The notes beneath the pieces are model-generated. The model was not told where the DNA came from. It worked only from the letters and a program-made list of their open reading frames with translations, and searched no databases. Below, piece by piece: positions 1 to 11,214 of a stretch of 64,000 nucleotides of DNA (position 1 is the first letter of the stretch; every line of letters begins with the position of its first letter). Source of the stretch: Branchipolynoe longqiensis (Eukaryota > Annelida > Polychaeta > Phyllodocida > Polynoidae); NCBI GenBank assembly GCA_030323885.1, contig CM059194.1:2676495-2740494 (forward strand), in the 5' to 3' direction. The translations under genes were made by a program, and so were the position numbers.

Positions 1-329
1 ACTGCAGTGACAGCAAGTAGTGTGCTGTGTACTTACACAAACCGGAAGTTCCCATCACTAACGCTTAGCAGATCACCCCGCCTTCGCGGAACTCACGATT
101 TGGCCTGCCTGTGGGCGTGAGCATTGCTTCATGTGGGCGGAGAGATTTAAAATGCCGGAGGCTGAGGCCCATTTAAAATCATTCCACCCATAGAGGCAGG
201 ATTATTTATATAAGACGCGTGCACATTTGCAAAGGCTCTGTTTTTCTTCATCGGACATTATATATTGAGTTATTTCGCTGTTTGCTCTGTAACCATATTG
301 TACTTGTCTCCATCGTCTTGTGTGGCCAT
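1..329. other. Unassigned flank with a TATA-like motif
   Basis: No coding region or repeat that recurs in the window was recognised here. A TATATAAG-like stretch lies near position 208 in a moderately GC-rich setting, which could be a polymerase II promoter or part of an LTR, but nothing downstream supports a gene. Confidence 0.3.
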
Positions 330-490
330 ACTGTGAATGAGTGGGATATCGGGTCATGGTGTCCGTAGCCTTAATTTCCAGTGGGGAAGCACTATATAGT
401 CACAATGAGTGCGCACTGTCACAAGTCGGTGCCCGTCCTGATATGACCTTAGATGTTGCTAGGATGCGAAACTCCAACAACCAACTAACC
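330..490 (+). repeat. SINE-A fragment (body and tail)
   Basis: This is the 3' half of the commonest repeat in the window, here called SINE-A. It reads from the gagtgggatatc block through the gcgcactgtcacaag block to the tatgaccttagatgttgct block and an AAC-rich tail. The tRNA-like head is missing, so it is 5' truncated. Confidence 0.8.
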
Positions 491-604
491 AATCCAGTGT
501 GACCAAATTCAACTAATCCTGCACTATTACACCAGAGATGCTTCAGTCCTCAGGGTTCTTCCACAGGTCCTTCTGGGCAGGTCCCTTAGAAACATTAGAA
601 CATA

Positions 605-845
605 ACCAGACGGGATGGCCGAATGAGTTAGAGCGTCCATCTCCCGTGTTGGTAGATCGTGGGATCATGGGTTCTAATCCTGGTCGAGTCAAACCAATGA
701 CGTACAAATTTATACTTGTTGGTTCCTAGCCAGACGCTCGACATTATTAGGATAGGACAAGGAGCAGTGGAATGAGGAAGACCGGTTGTGTGCGACTGAA
801 ATTTCCCTTGCTTAATCAACTATTGTACAAAAAAAAAAAAACAAG
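605..845 (+). repeat. SINE-A with alternative 3' module and poly(A)
   Basis: A tRNA-like head (gatggccgaatgagttagag, then a degenerate B box ggttctaatcc) is followed by the SINE-A linker. It then switches to a different 3' module, gaatgaggaagaccggttg, ending in an A-rich tail near 829. The same module recurs in several places. It is a SINE, not a functional tRNA, because the acceptor arms do not pair. Confidence 0.8.
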
Positions 846-1159
846 AAAAAAAAAACATGATGGTTATGGCGGCTGGCAACGTGATCTAATTAATGTAGCC
901 ATTGCAAATAGAAGTATTTATCCCCAATTACTCATTTTATTAGAGAAGCACTTCCATTAGCGGATAATGGTTCAGTGTATAAATTATATCATTTGATTGT
1001 CCCTCCGATGAGAGGACGACTGCTATGTCAGGACAACATTGGTTGGATGCAGAGCTGTCCATTGAAGACGGATATCACTGTATTGCACATGGCTACAACT
1101 AGTATGCACATACAAATTACTTTCTATGCCTGCACTTCTAAAATATAAACAATGTTAAG
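846..1159. other. No feature seen
   Basis: AT-rich sequence without a convincing reading frame or a repeat that recurs elsewhere in the window. Confidence 0.5.
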
Positions 1160-1402
1160 AAATGATCACAGAAATTACACCAAACTAAAATCAAGTGGGT
1201 TATTATTGTCAACTTGATATATTTATTTAAAGTTGTGTAGGCAGATGGTTTTGAGTTTCTGTGATTTATCTGAGATAAATATGTTAAATCGGTTGTTATA
1301 ATCTATCTACCTTACTTTAGTTTGAGATAGCTTATATGTTGTATGGCTAGGTTCTGAGATATTTGAAGTGCAACGATGTACAATTAGTTTTGGCAAGCAT
1401 GC
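1160..1402. repeat. Repeat D, inverted pair
   Basis: A plus-oriented piece (about 1165-1225) is followed by a longer minus-oriented piece (about 1238-1402) of the same interspersed repeat, here called repeat D. Other copies lie at about 4243, 28537 and 53425. The two halves could fold into an imperfect hairpin. A further plus fragment lies at 1585-1650. No coding capacity was seen. Confidence 0.6.
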
Positions 1403-3637
1403 CAAAATCTGACACCAGAGGCTTCAGCAGTAACCGGTTTTATTAAGTCCACTCAGTGTTCCCTTCTATATGGCAACACATGCTTCATAAGTGCAACAGT
1501 ATCTAAGTTAGGTATCTACATCTAACATATTGTGTTGGGTTTGAATATTTGACACTTTCATCAAACTGTGCAGCTTTAGCTAATTATTACAGAAATTACA
1601 CAGAACTAAAATCAAGTGAGTTATAAATGTCAACCTGATATATTTATTTAGGTTAATAATTCAAATCCAACGAAATATGACTCTTTAAGACATCCTCCCA
1701 CTTTCCACTTGTTCCATTCCCCTTGTTTTTCAAGGTGGTCGCCACATCACTTCATTCATTAACCTATTTTTCTTGCAGGGCCCTAGCTTTTCTATACGCA
1801 GGTACGCAACTGCGTACAACCTGAGATAACAAATATGGAATTTATACATATATATATATGTGATGTTTTACAGCGGTTTGTAAGGACACGCAACAACGGT
1901 ACACTGGCCGATATGATAATGTATTACATCAACAGTATATATATCTATGATCCACCTTCAATTATCATCTATGCAATATATCTCATTCATGTACATATCA
2001 ATTACCAATCAACTGCATAGGAAACTGGCTGGGCAATCCGCCCTACCGATCAATTAGAATAACAGTAAATAAATGAAGAAGAAGAAGAGAAGAGAAAGAA
2101 AAAGAAAAAACCAAGGCAAGCATGCACCGATAAGTGGCTACGGTGCGGGTCGGGCGGGCAGGACGAGCCAAGCCAAGGGCAGGGCAGAAGGGAACCACAA
2201 CGCCCCCGGCGGATTGAACTAGAACCTGCTGTGGATCCTGATGGTGGCACCGACTAGGGCATCTCAACTCTCCTGCCTGAACCGAAGACAACGTTTACCT
2301 GGCCGATCGGACCTAACTCTACCGGGAGCTGCACCCTACACCCGTATATACAAGTATATATGCGGTATTCAATCGCGTTTTTTTCAAATAGGGTTTGATT
2401 CCATTAGCATACGACCTGAAAATTGCAAGCAAGGCCACTGAATGCCATCTTTGACAATGTGTCCAAGAGTGCATTTGCGTATCGATACTCCGCAATTACT
2501 TTACAATTGCTGCTGGCGCGTAAGGTGTTAACTCATTTGGTATTAGCATTAACATGGATCACTGTACAACTAGAGCATACACTAATCTATTACCTGAATG
2601 GTGCTCAACGTGCTACCACGTCCTACTCCGCATCAGGAATACTAGGAGGAACACTGAAATAGCTTCGAACCCCAGGATGCTCCCTGGTTTATTCGGCTAA
2701 AGCCAGAATAGAGAAGTAACTTGTCACCTCCCAGCCAGCTAGCGCGTTACCTCCCTGGGGGGTGGGATGGGGGGCGGTGGCTGCTAGCAATGGGTGGAAC
2801 AGTCCACCCTAGGAACTGTTCAAGTGAATGTGCTGCCACCTGATTTTACTTCTTAGTAAACAAAGGGTTAGCGTAATTGCTACTGACATGGTTTGGTAAT
2901 GTCGATCATTGCGGACTACCACACTACTGTGATGGGCCCCAGTAGGCCACCCAGAACTTAGCTCTCACGTAGTATACCCCGTGACGAATGAGACAAAATA
3001 ATGTACACTTCTGAATGTTTATTTCCCCTGCTTACCGCAGTCCGCAGCCAAGTGTCCGCCCTGACTAGCCAGGTCCCCACATAAGCATATTCAGCGCTGA
3101 AAGGAGAGGGACAACCAGCCACGTTTGAACTTGTCTGAGCCTGTTTGAACTTGCAGGAAATGGATTTTCCTCTTCTTGTTCTCACGAGAACTCAGTTTCA
3201 GACAATCATAGCTGTTCTTTTTTATTGCAAATGGTGGCCCCCTCTGATTGGCTCAAATTATGGAAAGATCCCATTATTTTGTTAGTAGTTTCTTGTTCAG
3301 ACATAGTTACGTTCTGTTTAAATCAGACAATATCAGGATGTAAAGAATGGGAAACTATTCCTGCAAGGGTATGCTCAATATGTGACAGTGATCACCCGTT
3401 TTTCCTCCTTTCCTCGCTGTGAACCCTTCCCCAGATCCCAAATCACCTCCGTTCAGGGGTTTGCTAGCCGCACATAGTGGATGGCACCCCAATCGTGGAC
3501 AGCCCCTGCAGCTAGGTGCCGCCACCTTACTGCAATGGTGACGGACCAGTGCCTGCAGCCACTGTATAGTAGTGGAGCTCATGCAGGGGCGTAGCTAGCC
3601 GTACACGCGTACACGAAAACGTCCACATCGTTTTGTA
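1403..3637. other. Mostly unassigned sequence
   Basis: It holds the short repeat-D fragment at 1585-1650, TA-rich DNA near 1845-1960, an A-rich purine tract at 2068-2112 and GC-rich patches at 2120-2330 and 2690-2800. Short open frames exist but none has domain features, a family resemblance or supporting splice sites that I could recognise. Confidence 0.4.
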
Positions 3638-4240
3638 AAAAAATATAAAAAAAATGTGTTTGTTTTTGTTGTTGTTTTTTTTAGTTTTTTTTTTATTGAG
3701 GCTGTATTTATACTGTCCATAGCATATAAACCTGGGTATTCAGGCTTGTTTTCAATGCTGGCCAGCTGTAGTGCCGGTGTTATCTTATACAGTAGCTGCT
3801 GATAAGGTATTTGATTGCCTGCATTTCAGCAGCAGATAGATAGTTGGTTGGTCTGGTTAGTAGTCTATGTTAATTTTTTTGGATTTTCTTGGCATATATG
3901 TGTTTTATTTGTTCTACTCTTGCTACTAGACTAGCCTACTACTATTTCCATATCATAGGCTTGTGCATAGCTGTGTGGTGTGCTATCATGCTACTTTTGG
4001 CATGGTTACCTTCCATTGGGCGTCCCGCTGGTGGGCCGTGACATATCACATGCCCCTTTGCAGTGTAGCTTAGTGGGGGTTTCCTAGCCTTATTTTGCAC
4101 AGATATTTTTTGTATGTTCTTAGGTCAGGAATTTGTTGTTCCTTTACTGTTTGGACGTTCCACACCTTGGCAGACATTTCCAGCGTGCTTCTCTCATGAG
4201 CTTTTATTTGGCTATGTAGTGTCAGAGTTTTGGCGTGGTT
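3638..4240 (-). mobile_element. LINE-1f 3' end, 5' truncated
   Basis: The segment matches the 3' untranslated part of the larger LINE at 6795-11170: the blocks around tgctggccag and gggccgtgacatatcacatg recur there. T-rich runs at 3640-3695 are the complement of a poly(A) tail, giving minus orientation. Only the non-coding 3' end is present, which is the usual result of incomplete target-primed reverse transcription. Confidence 0.65.
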
Positions 4241-4242
4241 GC

Positions 4243-4395
4243 CAGAATTAATTTAGCATGTTTGTGCTTAAAATATCTCCAAAGTTAGCCAGTTAAAATA
4301 AAAGTTGCTGCAAACTAAAGCAATGGAGATTATAACAATCAATCTAATATATTAATCTCAGAAAAATGCCCGAAACTCAAAACCATTGGACTATG
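4243..4395 (+). repeat. Repeat D copy
   Basis: It ends with the block gaaactcaaaaccattggac followed by tatgccactttaa, shared with the copies at 28537-28720 and 53425-53615. It is an unclassified interspersed repeat with no coding capacity seen. Confidence 0.6.
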
Positions 4396-4398
4396 CCA

Positions 4399-4512
4399 CT
4401 TTAAGACGGAGAAATTTCAATTGTCAACAATTGGTCTTCCTCACTCCACTGCTCCTTGCCCTATCCTAGGAATGCCAAGCGCCAGGCCAGGAGTGACAAG
4501 TATCAATTTGTA
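4399..4512 (-). repeat. SINE-A fragment with alternative 3' module
   Basis: This is the reverse complement of the 3' module seen at 766-820 (ggtcttcctcactccactgc), joined to SINE-A linker sequence (caagcgccaggccaggagtg). Confidence 0.7.
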
Positions 4513-4564
4513 TTCACAACTATTATCTCTAAATATGACTAGTCATAGTTGGCATAGCTGTGGG

Positions 4565-4885
4565 TTGGTTGTTGGAGTTTTACATCCTGGCGACATCTAA
4601 GGTCATATCCGGACGAGTATCGACTTATGACAGTGCGCACAGTGGTGACTGTATTGTGCTGCCCGACGTGGAACTCAGACAGCCAGCATCATGACCTGAT
4701 ATCCCACTCAGACACATTATCCTGACACTGAGCTAACCAGTCCTTGCACTATCCTATTAATACCGAGCACTAAGGTAGGAAGTGACAACTATAAATTGTG
4801 TAACCCCATTGGCTTGATTCGGCAGGGAATTGAACTCCCGATCTTTCACACATGAGGCCTGCGCTCAGGCGATTCGACTATAGCT
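4565..4885 (-). repeat. SINE-A, near full length
   Basis: It is a minus-strand copy running from the tail block catctaaggtcatatc through the body (gatatcccactcagac) to a tRNA-like head near 4840-4885. It abuts the minisatellite that starts at about 4924. Confidence 0.8.
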
Positions 4886-4923
4886 TGACACAACGTATTC
4901 TCTATGAATTATTTAGGGACCAA

Positions 4924-6066
4924 CCGTGGTCTAAAGATCTCTGTGGTCAGTTCATGGTCAAGCCGTGGTCTATATGTGGTCTATGTGTGGTCAAGATGAG
5001 GTCAATATGTATTCTATATATGGTAAATATGTGGTATATCTGTGGTTAAGCTCTGGTATATATGTGGTCAAGATGTGGTCAAGATGTGGTATATATGTTG
5101 TATATAGTTGGTAGATATGTGGTCTACCTGTGGTCAAGATGTATTCTACATATGGTAAAGATATGGTCTATATGTGGGTTGTGTGTGGTCAAGCTGTGGT
5201 CAAGATGTATTCCATATATGGTAAAAATGTGGTATATTTGTGGTTAAGCTGGGGTATATATGTGGTCAAGATGTGGTCAAGCAGTGGTATATATGTTGTA
5301 TATATGTGGTAGATATGTGGTCTATCGGGGGTCAAGATGTATTCTAGATATGGTAAATCTGTAGTTTATGTGTGGTTAAGCTGTGGTCAAGATGTGGTAT
5401 ATATGTGGTATATTTGTGGTAGATATATGGTCTATATGTGGTCAAGCTCTGGTATATTTGTGGTCAAGATGTGCTCAAGATGTGGTCCAGTTGTGATTTA
5501 TCGGTGGTATATCTGTGGTCAAGATGTGGTCAAGGAGTGGTATGTGTGGTATATCTGTGGTCAAGCTGTGGTTCAGGTGGTGTCTATCTGTGGTCTATGT
5601 GTGGTCAAGATGTGGTTTATATGTGGTGCATCTGTGATATATATATCTGGTCAAGCTGTGGTCAAGCTGCGGTTTATATGTGGTATATGTGTGGTCCATA
5701 TGTGGTCCATCAGTGGTCAAGATGTGGTCAAGGCATGGTATATCTATGGTATAGATGTGGTCAAGCTATGGTATATCCACGGTATATCTGTGGTATATAT
5801 GTGGTCTATCTGTGGGCAAGCTGTGGTCTATCTGTGGTCATGATGTGGTATATATGTTGTCTACCTGTGGTCCATCTGTGGTGCATATGTGGCCTATCCT
5901 TGGTCAAGTTGTGGTATATATGTGATATATATGTGGTCGAGATGTGGTCTATCTATCTGTGGTCAATATGTGGTCCACCTGTGATCCATCTCTGATCCAT
6001 CTCTGGTCTATCAGTGGTCTATCTGTGGTGTATATGTGGTCTATTTGTGGGTAAGCTGTGGTCAGG
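4924..6066 (+). repeat. TATATGTGGTC / AAGATGTGGTC minisatellite
   Basis: About 1.1 kb is built from roughly 11-12-base units of two alternating types, tatatgtggtc and aagatgtggtc, with variants such as tatctgtggtc. Overlapping long open frames occur in more than one phase (for example 5337-5843 and 5438-5995). They simply translate the repeat into Trp/Tyr/Cys/Val-rich strings and are not taken as genes. Confidence 0.9.
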
Positions 6067-6794
6067 GCTATGAAATACCTACAGAGTTGGAAAGCAGTGC
6101 ACACCCTATCACTTAAAGTAAAGTTGATGGGTTTGCAGCATGCGACTTGCCGGAAGCTACAAGCCGAATACCAGCCCTGTTCCTTCCCTCATGTTGACTT
6201 CCCACCTCTTCTATTTCATGGCTTTGTCTTCTTCCACCTTTCACTGTGACTTGTAAAATGGCTTCGTAGAGATGACGTTGAAGTGTTCGATATCACGAGT
6301 AACACAGTTTTGATATTTTCCAATGTATTTGTTCTGAGGTCACACCTCGCAATTCAGTCAGGGTGGAATCCATACGTCGGTTTGGAGTTCTTATCTATCA
6401 TGAAGAGGAGATAGGCTCAGACTCTCGCTTGGAACCCAAGACGATTAACGCTAACCCCTGTATTTGTGTAATATATGTTTGTAATATATTTTTGTTAGTT
6501 GGGTGGGATGGATGGTCAAACTAAGGACACAACCCTCAGCACAACGCATCAGGTTCGAGCGCTGCAGGTGAAGCGCTGAGTGGCGGCAGTGATGGTTGGC
6601 AAGTTCCAGTGCTATCTGGTAGAGAGGGGTGGCAGGATTCAAATGTCACTACACTACAGATATTACGGGATGGGGGGTGGGGGTGGACAGATAGCGCCAG
6701 ACTAGAGCATCGTGGGCAAGGTCTAGGGAGTTCCACATGCTGAATTACCCAAGTTGCTCTGCAACATGAACAATTCTGATTGACAATCCATTGT
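6067..6794. other. Unassigned sequence
   Basis: No gene was recognised. The minus-strand open frames here have no recognisable domain. Confidence 0.4.
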
Positions 6795-6959
6795 TCCTTC
6801 TTTTTTTCTTTTGTTGATGCTGTGTTTAGACTGTCCACATCATGTAAGCTTGAGTGCTTGGGCTTGTTTTCCAATGCTGGCCAGTTGTAGTAGTGGTTTA
6901 ATCTTATCACACAGTAGGAGGTGAGAAGATGTTTTTGTTTCTCACACAGTAGCAGGTAC

Positions 6960-7640
6960 ATGGTGATTATTTAGTAGATGTTTGAGCTTGTTTTGTGTTG
7001 GGGTTGGCTATCCAAGGTCGATCCGAAATAGGGAAGGACTGCCAGGTAGCTGTTAGGCATGGCAGTTAAGTGTGTTCTTGGCTTGTAGATGTTTGAGCTT
7101 GTTTTGTGTTTGGGTTGGCTATCCAAGGTCGAGCCGAAATAGGGAAGGACCGTTAGATAGCTAATGGTTTTAATTCTAAGTGTAGGCGTTATTGGTTTTA
7201 TTTTCTGATCACCCTTGTAGTGGGTGCAAATAGTATATTAGTTTTTTGGTTTTTTGATTTTTGTTTTAGTACTACCTACGAAATAGCCTACTCTACATTT
7301 ATAGGCTTGTATGTAGTTTGTAGCTGTTTGTTATCTACTGAGGGTGGTCCACATTACCTCCTTGGGGCAGCCCAGTTTGTGGGCCGTGACCTATCACATG
7401 CCCTTCTGGGGTTTTGTCCCAGGGTGTTTTCAGGGTCTCCCTTTTTTTTTACATATATATTATTGTCAGTTTTCAGATAGGGAGTCTCTGTTTTTTATGG
7501 TTTGTGGTTGTTTGTTATCTACTGAGGGTGGTCCCGGTTTCTCTCTTGTGGCAGCCCAGTTTGTGACCCGTGACCTATCACGTGCCCATCTGGGCTTCTG
7601 GCCCTAGGTTGTCATCAGCGTCCTCCCTTTTTTACATATA
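6960..7640 (-). repeat. Tandem duplications in the 3' region of LINE-1f
   Basis: Two sets of local direct repeats lie in the LINE 3' untranslated region. One (about 80 bp) starts at about 6975 and 7087 and shares gcttgttttgtgtt and gttggctatccaaggtcga. The other (about 180 bp) starts at about 7312 and 7495 and shares gtttgttatctactgaggg. One unit of the second set is also present in the truncated copy at about 3960-4160. Confidence 0.75.
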
Positions 7641-7769
7641 TATTTTGTGTATGTCTTTAGATCAGGGATCTGCCTTTCTTTTACTGATTTGGCAGTCCAA
7701 TTCTAATGTGCTTCTTTTATTGGCCTTTATGAAACTCCTTGTTGGTTTTATTAGTGGTGCATTGTTTAT

Positions 7770-9060
7770 TCATGTATCTCTGGTTGGTTGCTTTTGGTAT
7801 TTCCTATCGTGACTGCACCCAATTGTGAGTGTCTTGAGGTGTACTAGTTTTTTTAGCAATTTTACTTTGGTTTGCATGCACAGGTCATAGGTGGGGTGCA
7901 TTCTGTCCTCCCTGAGACATATTGTTAATGCTTTATTTCGTAGGATTTGCAGCTTGTTGAGCAGTTCTTGCTTTGCTCCCATGTATATTACGTCTCCATA
8001 GTCAACATTTCTTGTGTCATGAATATTCTTAATTTAACAAATAACCAGAGTTTGTGAATTATTTTTTGTATGATTTTTGTCATGCATAGGTTGTAGTTTA
8101 GTTGGCTGTCCAGCTCTAGCCCTAAGTAGTTTCCACTGGGCACTACTTTCCGGTAGTGGTCTATCTGAGAAAAGGACTGTTTTGGATTTGCTGGCATTTA
8201 TGGTAATTTTATTAGATTTGCATCAGCCATCCAGTTTCTGTAGTAGTTTATTTAGTTTATTTATTACCTCTTCCTCAGTGTTGCCCTCAGCATATATGAC
8301 AGTATCATCTGCATATAGATCGAGGCATTCAGTGTCTAGCCACTTCTCTGGGTCATTTATGTATATTATGAAGAGTAGTGGTCCTAGGATTGACCCTGGA
8401 GTTTAGTATATTATTCCTGTTCAGGTGTTCATTTATGTGCCTGTATAGTATTTTTTCAATCAATTTGCCTGGGGCCTGTAGGATTGATATGGGTGTGTAG
8501 TTGCCCATACTTTGTTTATCTCCACCTTTATGAATGGGGGTGATATTGCCGTCTTCCAGGCTTCGACAAATTTGCCTTGTTCGAAAGAGCCATTCAATAA
8601 GTATTGTATGGTGTCTGGGATGGCTTGTAGAGCATGTTTTAATACTTTACTTGGGATATCTTCTATACCACTTGGTTTATTTGTGTATATGCTCTGTATT
8701 AGTTGTTGTAATTCTTTTGCATTAGTTTTGCAGGTGTGGATTTCATCTTGTATTTGTTCTGACTTGTTTTCCCAATCCTATATGAATGTTGTTGATAGTT
8801 TTTGTCCCACTCAGACAAAGTGGTCATTTAGTTTGTCTGCTGCGTCTAGGTTTGTTAGCGTGCTGCCTTTCTCATTTGTGAGTGCTCTGCAGTCTTTAGA
8901 TTTATTGTTGGGGAATAGTAGATTTACATTTTTCCAGAATGTGTTTGTGTTACTACCCCATTGATCATCTTGACTTATTATGTAATTTTGTTTGGCTGTT
9001 TTGACAGCTTTCTGGGACTTATTTCTAGCTGTGTTGTAGGCTAGGCTATCTGCTGGGGTT
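7770..9060 (-). pseudogene. LINE-1f reverse transcriptase (broken)
   Basis: The RT core is read on the minus strand. NYTPISILQAPGKLIEKI lies at about 8510-8450, [15 protein letters not shown] at about 8400-8350 and the catalytic box [12 protein letters not shown] at about 8317-8282. After the active site come KVVPSGNYLGLELDSQLNY (about 8150-8095) and a C-terminal segment, KLQILRNKALTICLREDRM (about 7960-7900). These are the palm, the conserved YLG segment and the C-terminal region expected of a LINE RT. The frame changes several times and there is a stop near 7987, so no full-length protein can be made. Reverse transcription at the nick is the inferred ancestral role. Confidence 0.85.
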
Positions 9061-9499
9061 TGGTGCTTTTTGCCAGGTTCCCCAGTTTTCTTTTGATTTC
9101 TATCTGGGATATTATCTCATTGTTCACCCATGGATCTTGTTTTTTGTTTATTTGGTTTAGTTAGGTTGTTGTTTCCTTAATGATATTGTTCCAGAAAATG
9201 TTAATATCATTTTTGTTGCTATTTACTTAGTTTTGTTGACTCTCTAGGTGGTTTTCTAGTAATTATTTTGAATAGTTTACCAGTGATCTACCCATCTTGT
9301 ATTCACTTTTTTTTTTTCTTTTCTGGTTATGTATATTAGCTTGTGGTCAGAAATAGCCCAGCTTCTGGTGCCCCACTTTGTTGCATGGTTGGAGTTGGTT
9401 AGTATTAGTTCAATTGCCAAGCTATTTTCACTGAGTCTGGTATTTTCTGTGATTATCTGTTGAAGGCCTATGGTTTTGATAGTGGTCTGCAGGATTAGT

Positions 9500-10014
9500 T
9501 TTTTTTTTCTTTTGATTTGTGGTTTATATTAAAATCACCCAGAATGAAAATGTTTGCAGTTGTTAATTTTGTCAAAGGCCTCAAGGAAATTGTCTATGTT
9601 TACTGTTGGCAATCTGTACAGACTTGCTATGCCTGTGTTTGCTTTCTTATCATTTTTTATGAAGCACCATGCACATTCTATGTGTTGTTCTGAAATATTT
9701 GCTGTTTCTAGTGTTTCAGCATCTAAGTTGTTGGTGAGTTTGCAGCATATAGCTATAGCTACACCCCCACCTTTGTTTGTTTGTTGTGTTTCATTTACTG
9801 TTTTTCTGTCATTACGTACAAACCTACACCCAACTATGTTGAGAATATTGTTGTGGTGTTTGTCAGTGCACCAGCTTTCTGACATTATTAGTATGTCAAT
9901 GTCTACATGTTTTAGATGGAGTTTTATCAGGTCTAGTTTATTGTATTCACTCTGACAGTTTAAATGGGCAAAGTTTGTGCCCCTCCCTAATCTGCACTCA
10001 ATTTCCTCAACCAT
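9500..10014 (-). pseudogene. LINE-1f APE-like endonuclease (broken)
   Basis: An open stretch of 159 codons on the minus strand reads as the exonuclease-endonuclease-phosphatase fold used by LINEs to nick target DNA. FAHLNCQSEYNKLDLI comes near the start, then DILIMSESWC with the conserved catalytic Glu, a GGGVAIAI strand and CAWCFIKND. The next motif, FILGDFN, is present just downstream (about 9545-9525) but one frame over, which marks a frameshift at about 9540. The RT follows on the same strand, as expected for a LINE ORF2. Confidence 0.85.
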
Positions 10015-10344
10015 GGATAAAGCAGTGGATGTTGGATTATGCGAGTTTAGTTGTATTTTTTTAATATTTATTTTGTTTCTGTATATGTTATTAGGTTGCT
10101 GAGGTGCAGGTACCAGTGATTGGGCACTTGCGACCCCCTTAAAAAAAATGTTTAGTGTTTGATACTCAACGTTTGTAGTTCCAGTGTTCCCTGACTCTGT
10201 GCTATGATGGTATCCACATGCCTAGTATTCCAGTGTGGCTGGAGTATTTTTTGCCTAATTTGTTAGGTTTTCCTTGATTTTTTGCAGGATTTCTCCCATT
10301 TTATCTGAGTATCCTTGTTTCACAATTTCCCCTTTGTTTGCATT

Positions 10345-10968
10345 GTTTTAATAAAAGGCCTGTTCCCCAATATGGGAATCTGGTGCATACTCTGAATGCT
10401 TTGTCTGGGTGTTTATCAATTTTTTCTTTAATTATTCGCTTTGTGTAAACTTGGCTCTGACAATGTCATCGAGGACTTTCTCATTTGTTTTACACCATGC
10501 TGGTGTGCTCCACACTTTCTTTGCAATCGCCTTCACTGTGTAGCGGTTTTCCCTGTTATTGATGAGTCTCATTAGGTCGCATTTGTCATGGAACTTGGCC
10601 ATGATCAAACAGTGGTACTGTTCAGCAAATGAATATATTTTCCCATCGTTTCCTGTTATTTTACACTTGTAGAGGTTGCTGAATGGAGAATTGTGTCCCT
10701 GGAAGGACACTCCCCATTCATGCTCTCTGGTAGCTGCTTCTTCAGTGGTTATTTCTGTGAATTCTATGTTATCGAATTTCTGGGGTTTGTAGGTTTTCCC
10801 ATTTATCTCTCTGTTGCAGGCCTTCATTTTGATCGATTTAATTTTTTCGTTTTTTGTTTCCTGTGCGAGTGTGTACATTTGTTGCACCATTTTTTTACTC
10901 ATCATTTCATTTTCTGTCCACACAGGCCTGATCATTACCTTTTCATAGTATTTTTTCGTCTTTAGCAT
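10345..10968 (-). pseudogene. NADAR (YbiA-like) domain in the LINE-1f 5' ORF
   Basis: The frame runs for 178 codons from 10968 to a stop at 10432 and could extend upstream to about 11085. The first half is Lys/Met-rich (MLKTKKYYEKV, MMSKKMVQQMY). The second half, about residues 80-178, matches the NADAR fold associated with NAD/ADP-ribose chemistry: PFSNLYKCKI, DGKIYSFAEQYHCLIMAKF, a Trp-containing helix and VRAKF at the end. Past the stop, one frame over, FPYWGTGL (about 10370-10350) looks like the closing WG.GL motif, so the domain is split by a frameshift at about 10435. It lies on the same strand and directly upstream of the LINE endonuclease. The domain call is confident; its role in the element is unknown, with ADP-ribose-linked host interaction only one possibility. 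Confidence 0.8.
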
Positions 10969-11214
10969 TTTCTTTTTTTGGAAGAGCTCATTTTTGTGTG
11001 CTTCTTTTTCTAGTTGTATTATTGTCAGTGGATTCTTTTGCTGTGCAATTTGACTGGATCTGCAGTCTCCTGATTATTGTTGTCACCTATTTCCTAACTC
11101 TCACTGCCGTCTCTCCTCCCCTTACTCAAGGTTCGGTAACTCTGCCTTCCCAAGTGAGACCCAGCACGTCTCACATGTGTATTATTTAAGTAGCATTCCT
11201 TGATGATGTTGTCC

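Larger units (their letters stand above)
6795..11170 (-). mobile_element. LINE-1f: decayed APE-type LINE carrying a NADAR domain
   Basis: A minus-strand non-LTR retrotransposon of about 4.3 kb. In its own 5'-to-3' order it has a Lys-rich leader and NADAR domain (about 11085-10345), an APE endonuclease (10014-9500), a reverse transcriptase (about 9060-7770) and a 3' untranslated region ending in T-rich sequence at about 6795 (poly(A) on the element strand). Frameshifts and stops occur in every domain, so this copy is dead. The phrases [16 protein letters not shown] and [12 protein letters not shown] suggest a CR1/Jockey-like relative, but the clade was not tested. The 5' limit is uncertain because it runs up to the polypyrimidine tract at 11215. 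Confidence 0.85.

Noticed and set aside
5337..5995. Long Trp/Tyr/Cys/Val frames in the TATATGTGGTC array
   Set aside because: They translate the minisatellite in different phases and carry no independent protein features.
6536..6961. A 141-codon minus-strand open frame
   Set aside because: Its start overlaps the LINE 3' untranslated region, and the rest lacks any recognisable motif or repeat.
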